The notes under the pieces: model-generated
Seen by the model: only the letters and a program-made list of their open reading frames with translations
What the model was told of the DNA's origin: nothing
The model's database searches: none
Made by a program: the position numbers and the translations under genes
Source of the DNA: CAYXXZ01 sp964469165
GTDB lineage: Bacteria; Pseudomonadota; Gammaproteobacteria; Pseudomonadales; Porticoccaceae
Reading direction: 5' to 3'
NCBI GenBank assembly: GCA_964469165.1
Contig: CAYXXZ010000031.1
Location: 1-30,713 of the forward strand
Length of the DNA stretch: 30,713 bases
In this document: positions 1-7,862 of the stretch, one piece after another
How the letters are laid out: each line of letters starts with the position of its first letter
Position numbering within the stretch: position 1 is the first letter of the stretch

Positions 1-2
1 CG

Positions 3-65
3 GTGGGCACCGAAGAGCAGCAGGCGAGACTGATTGCCGCTCTGGATGCGATTCTTGCGGGGTAG
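3..65 (+). CDS. C-terminal end of a protein, probably histidinol-phosphate aminotransferase (partial)
   Basis: Only the last 20 codons are present, entering from the left edge and stopping at TAG 63-65. The peptide starts VGTEEQQARLIAAL and ends in ILAG. This resembles the usual C-terminus of HisC, where a strand reading 'VGT' is followed by an acidic helix. In Pseudomonas, hisC lies next to the degS homologue algW, so the position fits. The call rests on a very short peptide plus remembered gene order, so it is tentative. The neighbouring degS-like gene is convergent with it. Confidence 0.45.
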   Translation: MGTEEQQARLIAALDAILAG

Positions 66-93
66 GCTGAGCAGGCTGTGGATGGATGCTGTT

Positions 94-179
94 GAGCTAT
101 AAGCTGTAAGCTCTAGGTTAGACCCTGGCAGAGCGCAGTTCTTGCCGTGCTCCTGCTTAAAGCTTACGGCTTATAGCTC
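94..179. repeat. Palindromic intergenic element, copy A
   Basis: The arms at 94-112 and 161-179 are inverted repeats matching at 18 of 19 positions (left arm GAGCTATAAGCTGTAAGCT). The loop of about 48 bases carries a CTGGCAG...GCAGTTCTTGC segment. A related element with the same arms and loop lies at 3938-4018. It sits between two convergent genes, so it may also act as a bidirectional terminator. It resembles a REP/MITE-type element; no transposase is nearby. Confidence 0.75.
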
Positions 180-254
180 ACTCAGACCCACCCGCACCGC
201 AGTCTGAATTTCCGACCACTGTGTAGAGACCGCTACGTATAACAAGCCCCCGCC

Positions 255-1418
255 TCAGCCCCCGCTCGGTCGCGTGCCTGCCACTGTGGTGACGGAAATT
301 TTCTCGCCGTTGCGCACCACGTCCACGTGGATCAGCTCGCCGGGCGTCAGGTCGGCAACGATATTCGTGCCTTGACGCCCGTCGCCCACCAACTGGTTGT
401 TCATGTGAGTGATGATGTCGCCGGGCAGCAGCCCCGCCAGGTGTGCGGGGCCATTGATGTGGATATCGGTGATGATCAGGCCGCGGGGCGGATCGAGCCC
501 CAGTCGTGTCGCCACTTCCGGCGCCAGTTGTTGCGCCTGGACGCCCAGCCAGCCGCGCACTACCTTGCCGTGCTTGACGATACCCTCCATGACGCGTACC
601 GCGGTATCGGCGGGAATCGCGAAGCCGATACCCACCGAGGTGTTTTCATTGAGGATGGCGGAGTTGATGCCGAGCAGGTTGCCGTAGGTGTCGATCAGGG
701 CACCGCCGGAATTGCCGGGATTGATGGCGGCGTCCGTCTGCAGGAAGTTTTCGAAGGTATTGAGGCCGAGGCCGCGCCCCGTGGCGCTGATGATGCCCTG
801 CGACACCGACTGACCCACCCCGAAGGGATTGCCGATGGCCAGCACCACGTCGCCGACGCGCGCCTTCTGCGGGTTGCCGATGCTGATGGGCGTCAGTCCG
901 CCCAGCTCGATCTTGAGCACCGCCAGGTCCGTGTCGGGATCGACGCCCACCACCGTGGCCTGGGCTTCGCGGCCGTCGTGAAGCAGTACCACGATCTGGT
1001 CGGCGCCACTCACCACGTGATTGTTGGTGAGAATGAAGCCCTTGCTGCTCACGATCACACCCGAGCCGAGCGAAGATTCCATGCGTTTCTGCTGCGGCAG
1101 GCCGCCACTGCTGAAGAAGCGGCGGAAAAAGGGGTCGTTGAGCAGCGGATGCTGGCGCTGTCGGGTGACGGTCTTGCTGGTGTAGATGTTGACCACCGAT
1201 GACGCGGCCCTGGCGACGGCATTGGAGTACGACACAGGGCCTTCCCACGAGGGCGCGGCGCCGGGGCCCAGCGTTTCATTGTCGATGGGTGCGAAGCTCT
1301 CGTGCGCCGTGTCGGGCTGCTCCAGCACTCTGGGCAGCAGCGCCAGGATCAGTGCCGCGGCGAGCAGGCCGGCGATCACTGGCCAGCTGATATAACGAAA
1401 AACCTGGGCTGCTCTCAC
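255..1418 (-). CDS. degS: DegS/AlgW-type periplasmic serine endoprotease
   Basis: A 387-residue HtrA-family protease anchored in the inner membrane by one N-terminal segment (about residues 12-30) and facing the periplasm. The catalytic triad is visible as H134 (NNHVV), D164 (DTDLAVLKI) and S237 (NPGNSGGAL). One PDZ domain follows from about residue 285 to the end. A single PDZ and a membrane anchor rather than a cleaved signal peptide point to DegS/AlgW rather than DegP. In this family the protease senses misfolded outer-membrane proteins and makes the first cut in the anti-sigma factor RseA/MucA. The start is GTG at 1418. The gene lies downstream of yhcB on the same strand, 48 bp away. The Cpx-like module further right is a second envelope-stress system in the same window. 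Confidence 0.93.
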   Translation of the reverse strand: MRAAQVFRYISWPVIAGLLAAALILALLPRVLEQPDTAHESFAPIDNETLGPGAAPSWEGPVSYSNAVARAASSVVNIYTSKTVTRQRQHPLLNDPFFRRFFSSGGLPQQKRMESSLGSGVIVSSKGFILTNNHVVSGADQIVVLLHDGREAQATVVGVDPDTDLAVLKIELGGLTPISIGNPQKARVGDVVLAIGNPFGVGQSVSQGIISATGRGLGLNTFENFLQTDAAINPGNSGGALIDTYGNLLGINSAILNENTSVGIGFAIPADTAVRVMEGIVKHGKVVRGWLGVQAQQLAPEVATRLGLDPPRGLIITDIHINGPAHLAGLLPGDIITHMNNQLVGDGRQGTNIVADLTPGELIHVDVVRNGEKISVTTVAGTRPSGG

Positions 1419-1466
1419 TATCCCGCGTTGCTCCCGCTGTGCGACGACTGTCAGCCCGAGCTCGAC

Positions 1467-1991
1467 TCAGCTGACCTTGAGCGTCGGATCGTCATCATTC
1501 TCGCTATCGAAGTCGTCGTTCGTCTTATTGGTTGCCAGGCCTTGAGTGTAGACCTGGTCCGACTGCAGATCCGATAATCCGTAATTCTCGCTGAGAACAC
1601 CGCCCGGAACGCTGGGTGCGTAATCCTTGGGGGGCTCTGCGTCGATCTGGGAGAGTATGCGCGGCCGGCTCTCGCTGCTCAGCCCGGCGAAAGCCGTATC
1701 CTGGACCCGGCGGCTGACGTCGGGGGAACTGAGCAGCACCGCGCTGGATGCGAGATGTTCGCTGATTTCCCGGTGGCTGCGGGTGAGTTCGCGCAGCATT
1801 TCCGACGACTTGAGGAAGTGATCGGATACATCGCGCTGGTAGGCTCTCAGCTCATTTTCCTTTTGCTTGAGCTGCTCCTCCAGAAGCCGGCGCTTGCCTT
1901 CCTGAGGCGAGAGCGTACGGGTCAGCAGGAAGCCCGCGGCAAGACCCACCAGCAAACAGACGGCAGCAATTACAAGGGTTGTCGCATCCAC
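1467..1991 (-). CDS. zapG: YhcB/ZapG family (DUF1043) membrane protein
   Basis: A 174-residue protein with one N-terminal transmembrane helix (about residues 5-24, LVIAAVCLLVGLAAGFLLTR). A charged, coiled-coil-prone segment follows (about 30-90), then a low-complexity acidic tail ending in a DSENDDDP stretch. This architecture and the EEQLKQKENELRAYQRDVSDHF region match the YhcB/DUF1043 family. E. coli YhcB is linked to cell division and to balancing envelope and lipid synthesis. It lies just upstream of the degS-like gene in the same direction and diverges from the hydrolase gene at 2144, with a 152-bp gap. Placement beside degS and near zapE fits conserved gammaproteobacterial order. Confidence 0.85.
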   Translation of the reverse strand: MDATTLVIAAVCLLVGLAAGFLLTRTLSPQEGKRRLLEEQLKQKENELRAYQRDVSDHFLKSSEMLRELTRSHREISEHLASSAVLLSSPDVSRRVQDTAFAGLSSESRPRILSQIDAEPPKDYAPSVPGGVLSENYGLSDLQSDQVYTQGLATNKTNDDFDSENDDDPTLKVS

Positions 1992-2143
1992 AGTGTTTTC
2001 CTTTCAGCACACCACAAAAAACATCGTCGGGTACGTGCCAGTATACGTGATATTCGCGCCTGGTTAACCCGAAGATTGCCTCGCGGCGGGTTCGCCAGCC
2101 ACTTTGCGATTACCATTGCCGTTTTGCCAGTTGGGAGAAGACC

Positions 2144-2803
2144 GTGTCTGCAGCAAAGGAAGAGAGAACGATCATCGCCGGGCCCGCCGGTGATCTGGAG
2201 GTGGTCGTGCGCCCCGCCGCCGCAGGGGGAGCGCTGAGCGAGCGAGGGTCCTGCGCCCTGGTATGTCATCCGCACCCGGTTTTCGGCGGCACCATGGACA
2301 ACAAGGTGGTGACCACGCTGGCGCGGATTTATGCCGAACTGGGGGTGCCTGCGGCGCGCTTCAATTTCCGCGGTGTGGGCGCGAGTGGCGGGCAGTACGA
2401 CAAGGGGCGCGGTGAAGTGGACGATCTCGCCGCCGTCGCGGATTGGCTGCAACAGCGCACGGGCGCGTCCGGGCTGTTGCTCGCCGGATTTTCCTTCGGC
2501 TCGGGCGTTGCCAGCAATGGCTGCCTGCGCATGCCGGGGGTGCGCCACGGGCTGTTTGTCGCGCCTCCGGTTGGGCGCTACAATTTCGCCGCCGTCACGT
2601 CCTACCCCTGCCCGCTGAGCGTTGTCGTGGCGGGGCAGGACGAATTGGTGGACAGCGCCCAGATCCTCGTCTGGGCGAAAACCCTGGATCCCGCGCCGCA
2701 GCTTGTCGAGCTGCCGGAGGCGAGTCATTTTTTCCACGGCCAGCTCGCGGTGCTGCGCGAGCGCCTGCTTGCGTTGCTGCCGCAGCAACTGGCTGAGCCT
2801 TGA
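2144..2803 (+). CDS. Small alpha/beta hydrolase (CocE/NonD-like, YcjY-type)
   Basis: A 219-residue cytoplasmic alpha/beta hydrolase with no signal peptide. The oxyanion-loop region CHPHPVFGGTMDNKVV (from residue 41) and the following FRGVGASGG are typical of this short hydrolase group. The nucleophile elbow is GFSFG with S117, the acid is probably D166 (GQDELVD) and the histidine H195 or H198 (EASHFFHG). The substrate is unknown; family members are usually described as putative esterases or peptidases. The start is GTG at 2144. It is followed by zapE after 19 bp in the same direction, so the two are probably co-transcribed. Confidence 0.82.
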   Translation: MSAAKEERTIIAGPAGDLEVVVRPAAAGGALSERGSCALVCHPHPVFGGTMDNKVVTTLARIYAELGVPAARFNFRGVGASGGQYDKGRGEVDDLAAVADWLQQRTGASGLLLAGFSFGSGVASNGCLRMPGVRHGLFVAPPVGRYNFAAVTSYPCPLSVVVAGQDELVDSAQILVWAKTLDPAPQLVELPEASHFFHGQLAVLRERLLALLPQQLAEP

Positions 2804-2822
2804 GTCAATATCAGGAAATCGG

Positions 2823-3929
2823 ATGTCGACACCTCTTGAAAGATACCGCCGGGATCTGAAAACGCCCGGCTTTGTCCACGATCCCGCGCAAGAAAAGGCG
2901 GTGATGGAATTGCAGCGCCTGTACGACGACTTGGTCGCCAGCGGCACGGGCAATGACAAGAGAGCGTTGCGCCGGTTGTTGCGTGGCCGCAAAAAGAAGG
3001 TAGAGCCCGTGCTCGGGCTTTATTTCTGGGGCGGGGTAGGGCGCGGCAAGACCTATCTGATGGATACCTTTTTCGAAAGCCTGCCCTTCGAAAACAAGAT
3101 GCGCGCCCACTTCCACCGCTTCATGCGCCGCGTGCATGAGGAGCTCAAGGCGCTCAAGGGTGAAAAGAATCCCCTGGAAAAGGTTGCCGATCGCATCGCC
3201 GCCGAGGCCAGGGTGATCTGTTTCGACGAGTTCTTCGTGTCTGACATCACCGATGCGATGATCCTTGGCACCCTCATGACCCACCTCTTCGAGAGAGGGG
3301 TGACGCTGGTAGCGACCTCCAATATCGTACCCGACGGGCTGTACAAGGACGGTTTGCAGCGCCAGCGTTTCCTGCCGGCCATCGCACTGCTGAAGAAGCA
3401 CTGCAAGGTGCTCAATGTCGATGGCGGCGTCGATTACCGGCTGCGGGCGCTGGAAAATGCCCGGCTCTATCACTACCCGCTCGGTGATACGGCCGAAGCC
3501 TCTCTCAAGGAGGCGTTCCACAACCTGGTGCCAACTCCCGAGGAAATCGAGGTCAGCCCCGACATCACCGTTGAAGGGCGGCAGATCCCGGCCCGTTTCG
3601 TGGGTGAAGATGTCGCCTGGTTCGACTTCAAGGCGCTGTGTGACGGCCCGCGCAGCCAGAACGACTACATCGAACTGGCGCGCGAATTTCACGCGGTGCT
3701 GATCAGCTGCGTGCCGCAACTGGGTGCGGCGATGGAGGACCAGGCGCGGCGCTTCATCAACCTGGTGGACGAATTTTATGACCGCGGTGTGAAACTGATT
3801 CTTTCCGCCGAGGTGCAGCTTCAGGACATCTACGCGGGGCAGCGCCTGGTGTTCGAGTTCGAGCGCACCCGCAGCCGCCTTCTGGAAATGCAGTCGACGG
3901 AGTATCTTGCGCGACCTCACCGGCCGTGA
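2823..3929 (+). CDS. zapE: Cell division protein ZapE (AFG1-like ATPase)
   Basis: A 368-residue P-loop ATPase of the AFG1/ZapE family, which acts at the Z-ring in E. coli and is related to mitochondrial AFG1/LACE1. The Walker A motif is GGVGRGKT (residues 70-77), followed by YLMD. The Walker B region is VICFDEFFVSD, and the family-typical segments HFHRFM and LVATSN follow. I chose the ATG at 2823 because the protein then begins MSTPLERYRRDL, like other ZapE proteins. The frame stays open upstream, but that part overlaps the hydrolase gene in another frame. The length fits the family (about 375 residues in E. coli). Confidence 0.94.
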   Translation: MSTPLERYRRDLKTPGFVHDPAQEKAVMELQRLYDDLVASGTGNDKRALRRLLRGRKKKVEPVLGLYFWGGVGRGKTYLMDTFFESLPFENKMRAHFHRFMRRVHEELKALKGEKNPLEKVADRIAAEARVICFDEFFVSDITDAMILGTLMTHLFERGVTLVATSNIVPDGLYKDGLQRQRFLPAIALLKKHCKVLNVDGGVDYRLRALENARLYHYPLGDTAEASLKEAFHNLVPTPEEIEVSPDITVEGRQIPARFVGEDVAWFDFKALCDGPRSQNDYIELAREFHAVLISCVPQLGAAMEDQARRFINLVDEFYDRGVKLILSAEVQLQDIYAGQRLVFEFERTRSRLLEMQSTEYLARPHRP

Positions 3930-3937
3930 GTGGTAAT

Positions 3938-4018
3938 TGAGCGATAAGCTGTAAGCTTTAAGTTGAACGCTGGCAGGGCTCAGTTCTTGCTGGGCTCCTG
4001 CCTAAAGCTTATCGCTCA
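3938..4018. repeat. Palindromic intergenic element, copy B
   Basis: Begins TGAGCGATAAGCTGTAAGCT and ends AAAGCTTATCGCTCA, so the outer arms are perfect inverted repeats (3938-3952 and 4004-4018, apart from slippage allowed by the repeated AAGCT). The loop contains CTGGCAGGGCTCAGTTCTTGC, closely related to the loop of the element at 94-179. It lies between zapE and the rplM promoter, where a terminator would be expected. Confidence 0.75.
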
Positions 4019-4072
4019 CAAGCATGTTCCCGGGTGCTTTATGCTCTTGGGGAAAATAAAGAAGGCGCGGGC

Positions 4073-4101
4073 TTGAAATGTGCGGCGGGCGTCGCTAAAC
4101 T
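4073..4101 (+). promoter_or_regulatory. Sigma-70 promoter for rplM-rpsI
   Basis: A -35 box TTGAAA (4073-4078) and a -10 box TAAACT (4096-4101) are separated by exactly 17 bases. The -10 lies about 42 bases before the rplM start codon. It is a good match to the housekeeping consensus and sits where a ribosomal protein operon promoter is needed. No experimental support. Confidence 0.55.
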
Positions 4102-4143
4102 TCGCCCTCTTTTTTCAACCCCCCTGATTTCAGGCAGGAAAGA

Positions 4144-4572
4144 ATGAAAACATTCAGCGCGAAAGCCGAAACTGTAAACCGCGAGTGGTTCGTGGTTGAC
4201 GCTTCAGACAAGGTTCTGGGCAGAATCGCCGCGGACATTGCCTCCAGGCTGCGCGGCAAGCACAAGCCGGAGTATACTCCCCACGTCGACACCGGTGATT
4301 ACATCGTCGTCGTCAACGCGGAAAAAGTACGTGTCACTGGCAACAAGGCCAAGGACAAGATGTACTACCACCACACGGGGTATGTCGGCGGTATCAAGGA
4401 AATCAGCTTCGAGAAGCTGATCGAAAAAGCGCCTGAGCGCGCCATCGAAAGTGCTGTGAAGGGCATGCTGCCCAAAGGCCCTCTCGGCCGCGCCATGCTC
4501 AAGAAGCTGAAAGTCTATGCTGGTGAAAGCCACCCGCACGGCGCCCAGCAACCCCAAGAACTGAGTCTCTGA
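4144..4572 (+). CDS. rplM: 50S ribosomal protein L13
   Basis: A 142-residue L13, the usual bacterial length. Recognisable segments are REWFVVDASDKVLGRIA near the N-terminus, HVDTGDYIVVVNAEKV, the YYHHTGYVGG motif and the C-terminal GMLPKGPLGRAMLKKLKVYAG. It is an early assembly protein of the large subunit binding 23S rRNA. A Shine-Dalgarno AGGAAAG precedes the ATG. It forms the standard rplM-rpsI operon with rpsI 15 bp downstream. In E. coli L13 also represses its own operon; that is family knowledge only and was not tested against this leader. Confidence 0.98.
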   Translation: MKTFSAKAETVNREWFVVDASDKVLGRIAADIASRLRGKHKPEYTPHVDTGDYIVVVNAEKVRVTGNKAKDKMYYHHTGYVGGIKEISFEKLIEKAPERAIESAVKGMLPKGPLGRAMLKKLKVYAGESHPHGAQQPQELSL

Positions 4573-4587
4573 GACGGATTGTAGATA

Positions 4588-4980
4588 ATGGCAGACAATC
4601 AATTTTACGGAACGGGCCGCCGCAAGACCTCCTCTGCGCGGGTATTCCTCAAAAATGGCTCCGGTGCGATCACCATCAATAATCGCACGCTGGAGGGCTA
4701 TTTCGGTCGCGAAGTGGCGCGCATGATCGTGCGTCAACCGCTTGAGCTGACCGAAACCGGTGAGAAGTTCGATGCCCACATCACCGTTGCCGGTGGTGGC
4801 AGCTTCGGCCAGGCCGGCGCAATCCGCCATGGTATTGCGCGCGCACTGATCGAGTACGATGAGAATCTGCGCTCTCCGCTGCGTCAGGCGGGCTTCCTGA
4901 CCCGCGACGCCCGCGAGGTCGAGCGCAAGAAAGTCGGTATGCACAAGGCGCGCAAAAAGCCCCAGTACTCCAAGCGCTGA
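4588..4980 (+). CDS. rpsI: 30S ribosomal protein S9
   Basis: A 130-residue S9 of standard length. It begins with FYGTGRRKTSSARVFL, contains IRHGIARALIEYD, and ends with the basic tail KARKKPQYSKR. In the assembled 30S subunit this tail reaches the decoding centre and touches P-site tRNA. It is the second gene of the rplM operon, and a strong intrinsic terminator lies 28 bases beyond the stop codon. Confidence 0.98.
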   Translation: MADNQFYGTGRRKTSSARVFLKNGSGAITINNRTLEGYFGREVARMIVRQPLELTETGEKFDAHITVAGGGSFGQAGAIRHGIARALIEYDENLRSPLRQAGFLTRDAREVERKKVGMHKARKKPQYSKR

Positions 4981-5007
4981 GTCAGACTTTACCTTTTGCC
5001 ACACAGA

Positions 5008-5037
5008 ATGCCCGGTTTTCAAGCCGGGCATTTTTGT
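5008..5037 (+). terminator. Rho-independent terminator of rplM-rpsI
   Basis: The GC-rich stem TGCCCGG (5009-5015) pairs with CCGGGCA (5024-5030), with a short loop, followed directly by TTTTTGTTT. This is a textbook intrinsic terminator just after rpsI. Confidence 0.9.
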
Positions 5038-5078
5038 TTGTTTTTCAAGTGGTTATAGGTTTTTGGCAGACGCTTCCC

Positions 5079-5107
5079 TTGTTATTGACGGCGCTTTTCT
5101 TTAACAT
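5079..5107 (+). promoter_or_regulatory. Possible promoter for the petA-petBC operon
   Basis: TTGTTA (5079-5084) and TAACAT (5102-5107) are separated by 17 bases, each matching the sigma-70 consensus at 4 of 6 positions. It lies between the rpsI terminator and petA, where a new promoter is required. The match is modest. Confidence 0.35.
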
Positions 5108-5173
5108 TGCACGCCATTTTCCTGGGGTTCTCTGGCCCTGACCGATATTTGCTGCTCATTAACGGAGAAAGTC

Positions 5174-5779
5174 ATGAATAATGACGGTGTCAATCAAGGG
5201 CGCCGCCGCTTCCTTACTGGCGCGACCTGTGTTGTCGGGGCTGTGGGAGTGGTGGGGGCCGCAGTTCCTTTTGTGGGTTCCTGGAACCCCAGCGCCAAGG
5301 CGAAAGCCGCCGGTGCCCCGGTAAAGGCCAACATCAGCAAGCTGGAACCCGGCCAGATGATCACCGTCGAGTGGCGAGGCAAGCCGGTGTATGTGCTGCG
5401 CCGCACCGAGGAGGCTCTGGCAGGTCTCGAAAAGACCGCTTCCCTGATCCGCGACCCTCACTCCGAAGATTCCGTTCAGCCCACCTACGTCAACCCTGAG
5501 AACCGCGCCATCAAGGCCGAGATTCTGGTGTTGGTGGGGCTCTGTACTCATCTGGGATGCGCGCCCATGTTTCGTCCCGAGGTGGGGATCGATCCGGGCA
5601 GCGGCAACAAGGACGACAGTTGGGTGGGCGGCTTCTTCTGCCCCTGTCACGGCTCCAAGTTCGATCTGGCGGGCCGGGTATACCAAGGTGTTCCCGCACC
5701 GACCAACCTGGAAGTTCCGCCGTACACCTTTGAGAGCGACGGTGTGATTATCATTGGTGTCGATCAGGAGGCTGCGTAA
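5174..5779 (+). CDS. petA: Ubiquinol-cytochrome c reductase, Rieske iron-sulfur subunit
   Basis: A 201-residue Rieske protein of the cytochrome bc1 complex, passing electrons from ubiquinol to cytochrome c1 on the periplasmic side. The twin-arginine-type leader GRRRFLTGA (residues 9-17) and the following hydrophobic helix (about 17-36) fit the uncleaved Tat anchor of bacterial Rieske proteins. The cluster motifs are CTHLGC (C124, H126, C129) and CPCHGS (C156, C158, H159). C124, H126, C156 and H159 would bind the 2Fe-2S cluster and C129-C158 would form the disulfide. Its stop codon overlaps the start of the next gene by one base (TAATG), so translation is probably coupled. Confidence 0.97.
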   Translation: MNNDGVNQGRRRFLTGATCVVGAVGVVGAAVPFVGSWNPSAKAKAAGAPVKANISKLEPGQMITVEWRGKPVYVLRRTEEALAGLEKTASLIRDPHSEDSVQPTYVNPENRAIKAEILVLVGLCTHLGCAPMFRPEVGIDPGSGNKDDSWVGGFFCPCHGSKFDLAGRVYQGVPAPTNLEVPPYTFESDGVIIIGVDQEAA

Positions 5780-7812
5780 TGAACTGGCTCACCGGACTGT
5801 GGACCTGGGTTGACAAGCGCCTGCCCGTACAGCGCGCCTGGGACACCCACATGGGCAAATACTATGCCCCGAAAAACTTCAACTTCTGGTATTTCTTCGG
5901 TGTTTTGTCGCTGGTCGTGCTGGTCATTCAGCTGCTTTCGGGCATCTGGCTGTTGATGAGCTACGAAGGCACCTCCGAAGGGGCTTTCGCCTCCGTCGAA
6001 TACATCATGCGCGATGTCGACTACGGCTGGCTGATACGCTACATACACTCCACCGGCGCCTCGGCATTCTTCATCGTCGTCTATCTGCACATGTTCCGTG
6101 GCCTGATCTACGGTTCCTACCGTGCGCCGCGGGAACTGGTGTGGATCTTCGGCATGGCGATCTATCTGGCGCTCATGGCCGAGGCCTTCCTGGGCTACGT
6201 ACTGCCCTGGGGTCAGATGTCCTACTGGGGTGCACAGGTGATCATCTCGCTGTTCGGCGCGATTCCCTACGTCGGTGAAGACATCGTGCAGTGGGTGCGC
6301 GGCGACTACCTGATCTCCGGCATCACCCTGAATCGCTTCATGTCGCTGCACGTGGTGGCGCTGCCCATCGTGCTGCTGGCGCTGGTGGTGCTGCACATTC
6401 TGGCGCTGCACGAAGTGGGTTCCAACAACCCGGACGGTGTCGAGATCAAGAAGAACAAGGACGAGAACGGCATCCCCCGCGACGGTATTCCGTTCCACCC
6501 CTACTACACCGTGCATGACCTGGTGCCGGTGGTCGTGTTCCTGATGGTGTTCTGCTTCATCGTGTTCTTCATGCCGGAAATGGGTGGTTACTTCCTCGAG
6601 AAAGCCAACTTCGAGATTGCCAACCCGCTGAAGACACCCGAGCACATTGCACCGGTCTGGTACTTCACGCCGTACTACTCCATGCTGCGTGCGGTGCCGG
6701 ACAAGTTCCTCGGCTTCCTGACCATGGCGGCAGCCATCGCCATCCTGTTCGTGCTGCCCTGGCTCGATCGCAGCCCGGTCAAGTCCATGCGTTACAAGGG
6801 CATCGTCAGCCGGGTGATGGTGGTGATCTTCGTTGCAGCGTTCGTGATTCTCGGCGTTCTCGGCGTCAAGGCACCGACACCTGCGCGTACCTTCCTGGCG
6901 CAGATCTGTACCCTGATCTACTTCGGCTACTTCATCGGTATGTTCTTCTGGACCCGCATGGAGAAAACCAAGCCCGAACCCGCGACCGTCACCATGGACG
7001 GCGGCATGGGTGGTCTCAAGACGCTGGGTGTGGTCATCGTCGTCGCGCTGTTGATCTTCCTGCCCCTCAAGGCCGTGGGAGCTGGTGGCGACTTCGATTG
7101 CGGCACCATCCCCTGCGACAAGATGGAGCTGGACTTCGCCGACAAGGCCTCCCTGCAACACGGCGCCAAACTGTTCGTGAACAATTGCATGGGCTGCCAC
7201 TCCGCCAAGTATTCTCGCTGGGGGCGGATCGCTGAAGACCTGCACCTGCCGGAGAACCTGGTGATGGAGAACCTGGTGTTCGCCGAGCAAAGAATCGGTG
7301 ATCTGATGACCATCCCCATGCGCGAACGCGAAGCCAAGCAGTGGTTCGGCGCGGCACCGCCCGACCTGACCCTGGTGACCCGCGCGCGCTCGCCGTCCTG
7401 GGTTTACACCTACCTGCGCAACTTCTATGTGGATCCAAGCCGCGGCGTGGGCGTCAACAACAAGGTATTCACCGACGTTGCCATGCCCCACGCGCTGCTC
7501 GATCTCCAGGGCCTGCAGGCCTGTGCCCCCGGTCCGGTGAAGGCGCGCAACAAGGGCGTCAAGCAGGATCCGCTGACTGGCGAACCCATTTTGTCAGATC
7601 CCTGCGGCAGCTACGAACTGGTTGTCAAAGGCGAGATGTCGCCCGACGAGTTCGACAAGGCTGTCTACGATCTGGTCAACTTCATGGGTTACATGGCCGA
7701 CCCCGTTCGCGAGGAACGCAAGACCCTGGGTATTTACGTTCTGCTGTTCCTGTCATTCCTGCTTGTCTGGGTCTGGCTGCTGAACCGTGAATACTGGAAG
7801 GACGTGCACTGA
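5779..7812 (+). CDS. petBC: Fused cytochrome b / cytochrome c1 of the bc1 complex
   Basis: A single 677-codon frame encodes both cytochrome b and cytochrome c1. Residues 1 to about 400 are cytochrome b: transmembrane helices, heme-ligand candidates H90/H104 and H191/H206, and the Qo-site motif as PVWY (near 292) instead of PEWY. A hydrophobic segment (about 415-433) ending in ALLIFLPLKAVGA then reads like a c1 signal peptide. Cytochrome c1 follows with heme motif CMGCH (470-474), probable axial M569 (VAMPH) and a C-terminal anchor helix (about 650-667). In most gammaproteobacteria petB and petC are separate. In Bradyrhizobium a comparable fusion (fbcH) is made as a polyprotein and cleaved. 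Cleavage after the internal leader is likely here, but that is inference. Confidence 0.95.
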   Translation: MNWLTGLWTWVDKRLPVQRAWDTHMGKYYAPKNFNFWYFFGVLSLVVLVIQLLSGIWLLMSYEGTSEGAFASVEYIMRDVDYGWLIRYIHSTGASAFFIVVYLHMFRGLIYGSYRAPRELVWIFGMAIYLALMAEAFLGYVLPWGQMSYWGAQVIISLFGAIPYVGEDIVQWVRGDYLISGITLNRFMSLHVVALPIVLLALVVLHILALHEVGSNNPDGVEIKKNKDENGIPRDGIPFHPYYTVHDLVPVVVFLMVFCFIVFFMPEMGGYFLEKANFEIANPLKTPEHIAPVWYFTPYYSMLRAVPDKFLGFLTMAAAIAILFVLPWLDRSPVKSMRYKGIVSRVMVVIFVAAFVILGVLGVKAPTPARTFLAQICTLIYFGYFIGMFFWTRMEKTKPEPATVTMDGGMGGLKTLGVVIVVALLIFLPLKAVGAGGDFDCGTIPCDKMELDFADKASLQHGAKLFVNNCMGCHSAKYSRWGRIAEDLHLPENLVMENLVFAEQRIGDLMTIPMREREAKQWFGAAPPDLTLVTRARSPSWVYTYLRNFYVDPSRGVGVNNKVFTDVAMPHALLDLQGLQACAPGPVKARNKGVKQDPLTGEPILSDPCGSYELVVKGEMSPDEFDKAVYDLVNFMGYMADPVREERKTLGIYVLLFLSFLLVWVWLLNREYWKDVH

Positions 7813-7862
7813 TCGCGTTCTGACGGGGGCTGTTAAACAAGCTGAGATGAGAGGATAGAAAG

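Noticed and set aside
5764..7491. Long open frame opposite petBC (575 codons, minus strand)
   Set aside because: It is an antisense shadow of the GC-rich cytochrome gene, rich in His, Gln and Asp with no domain character.
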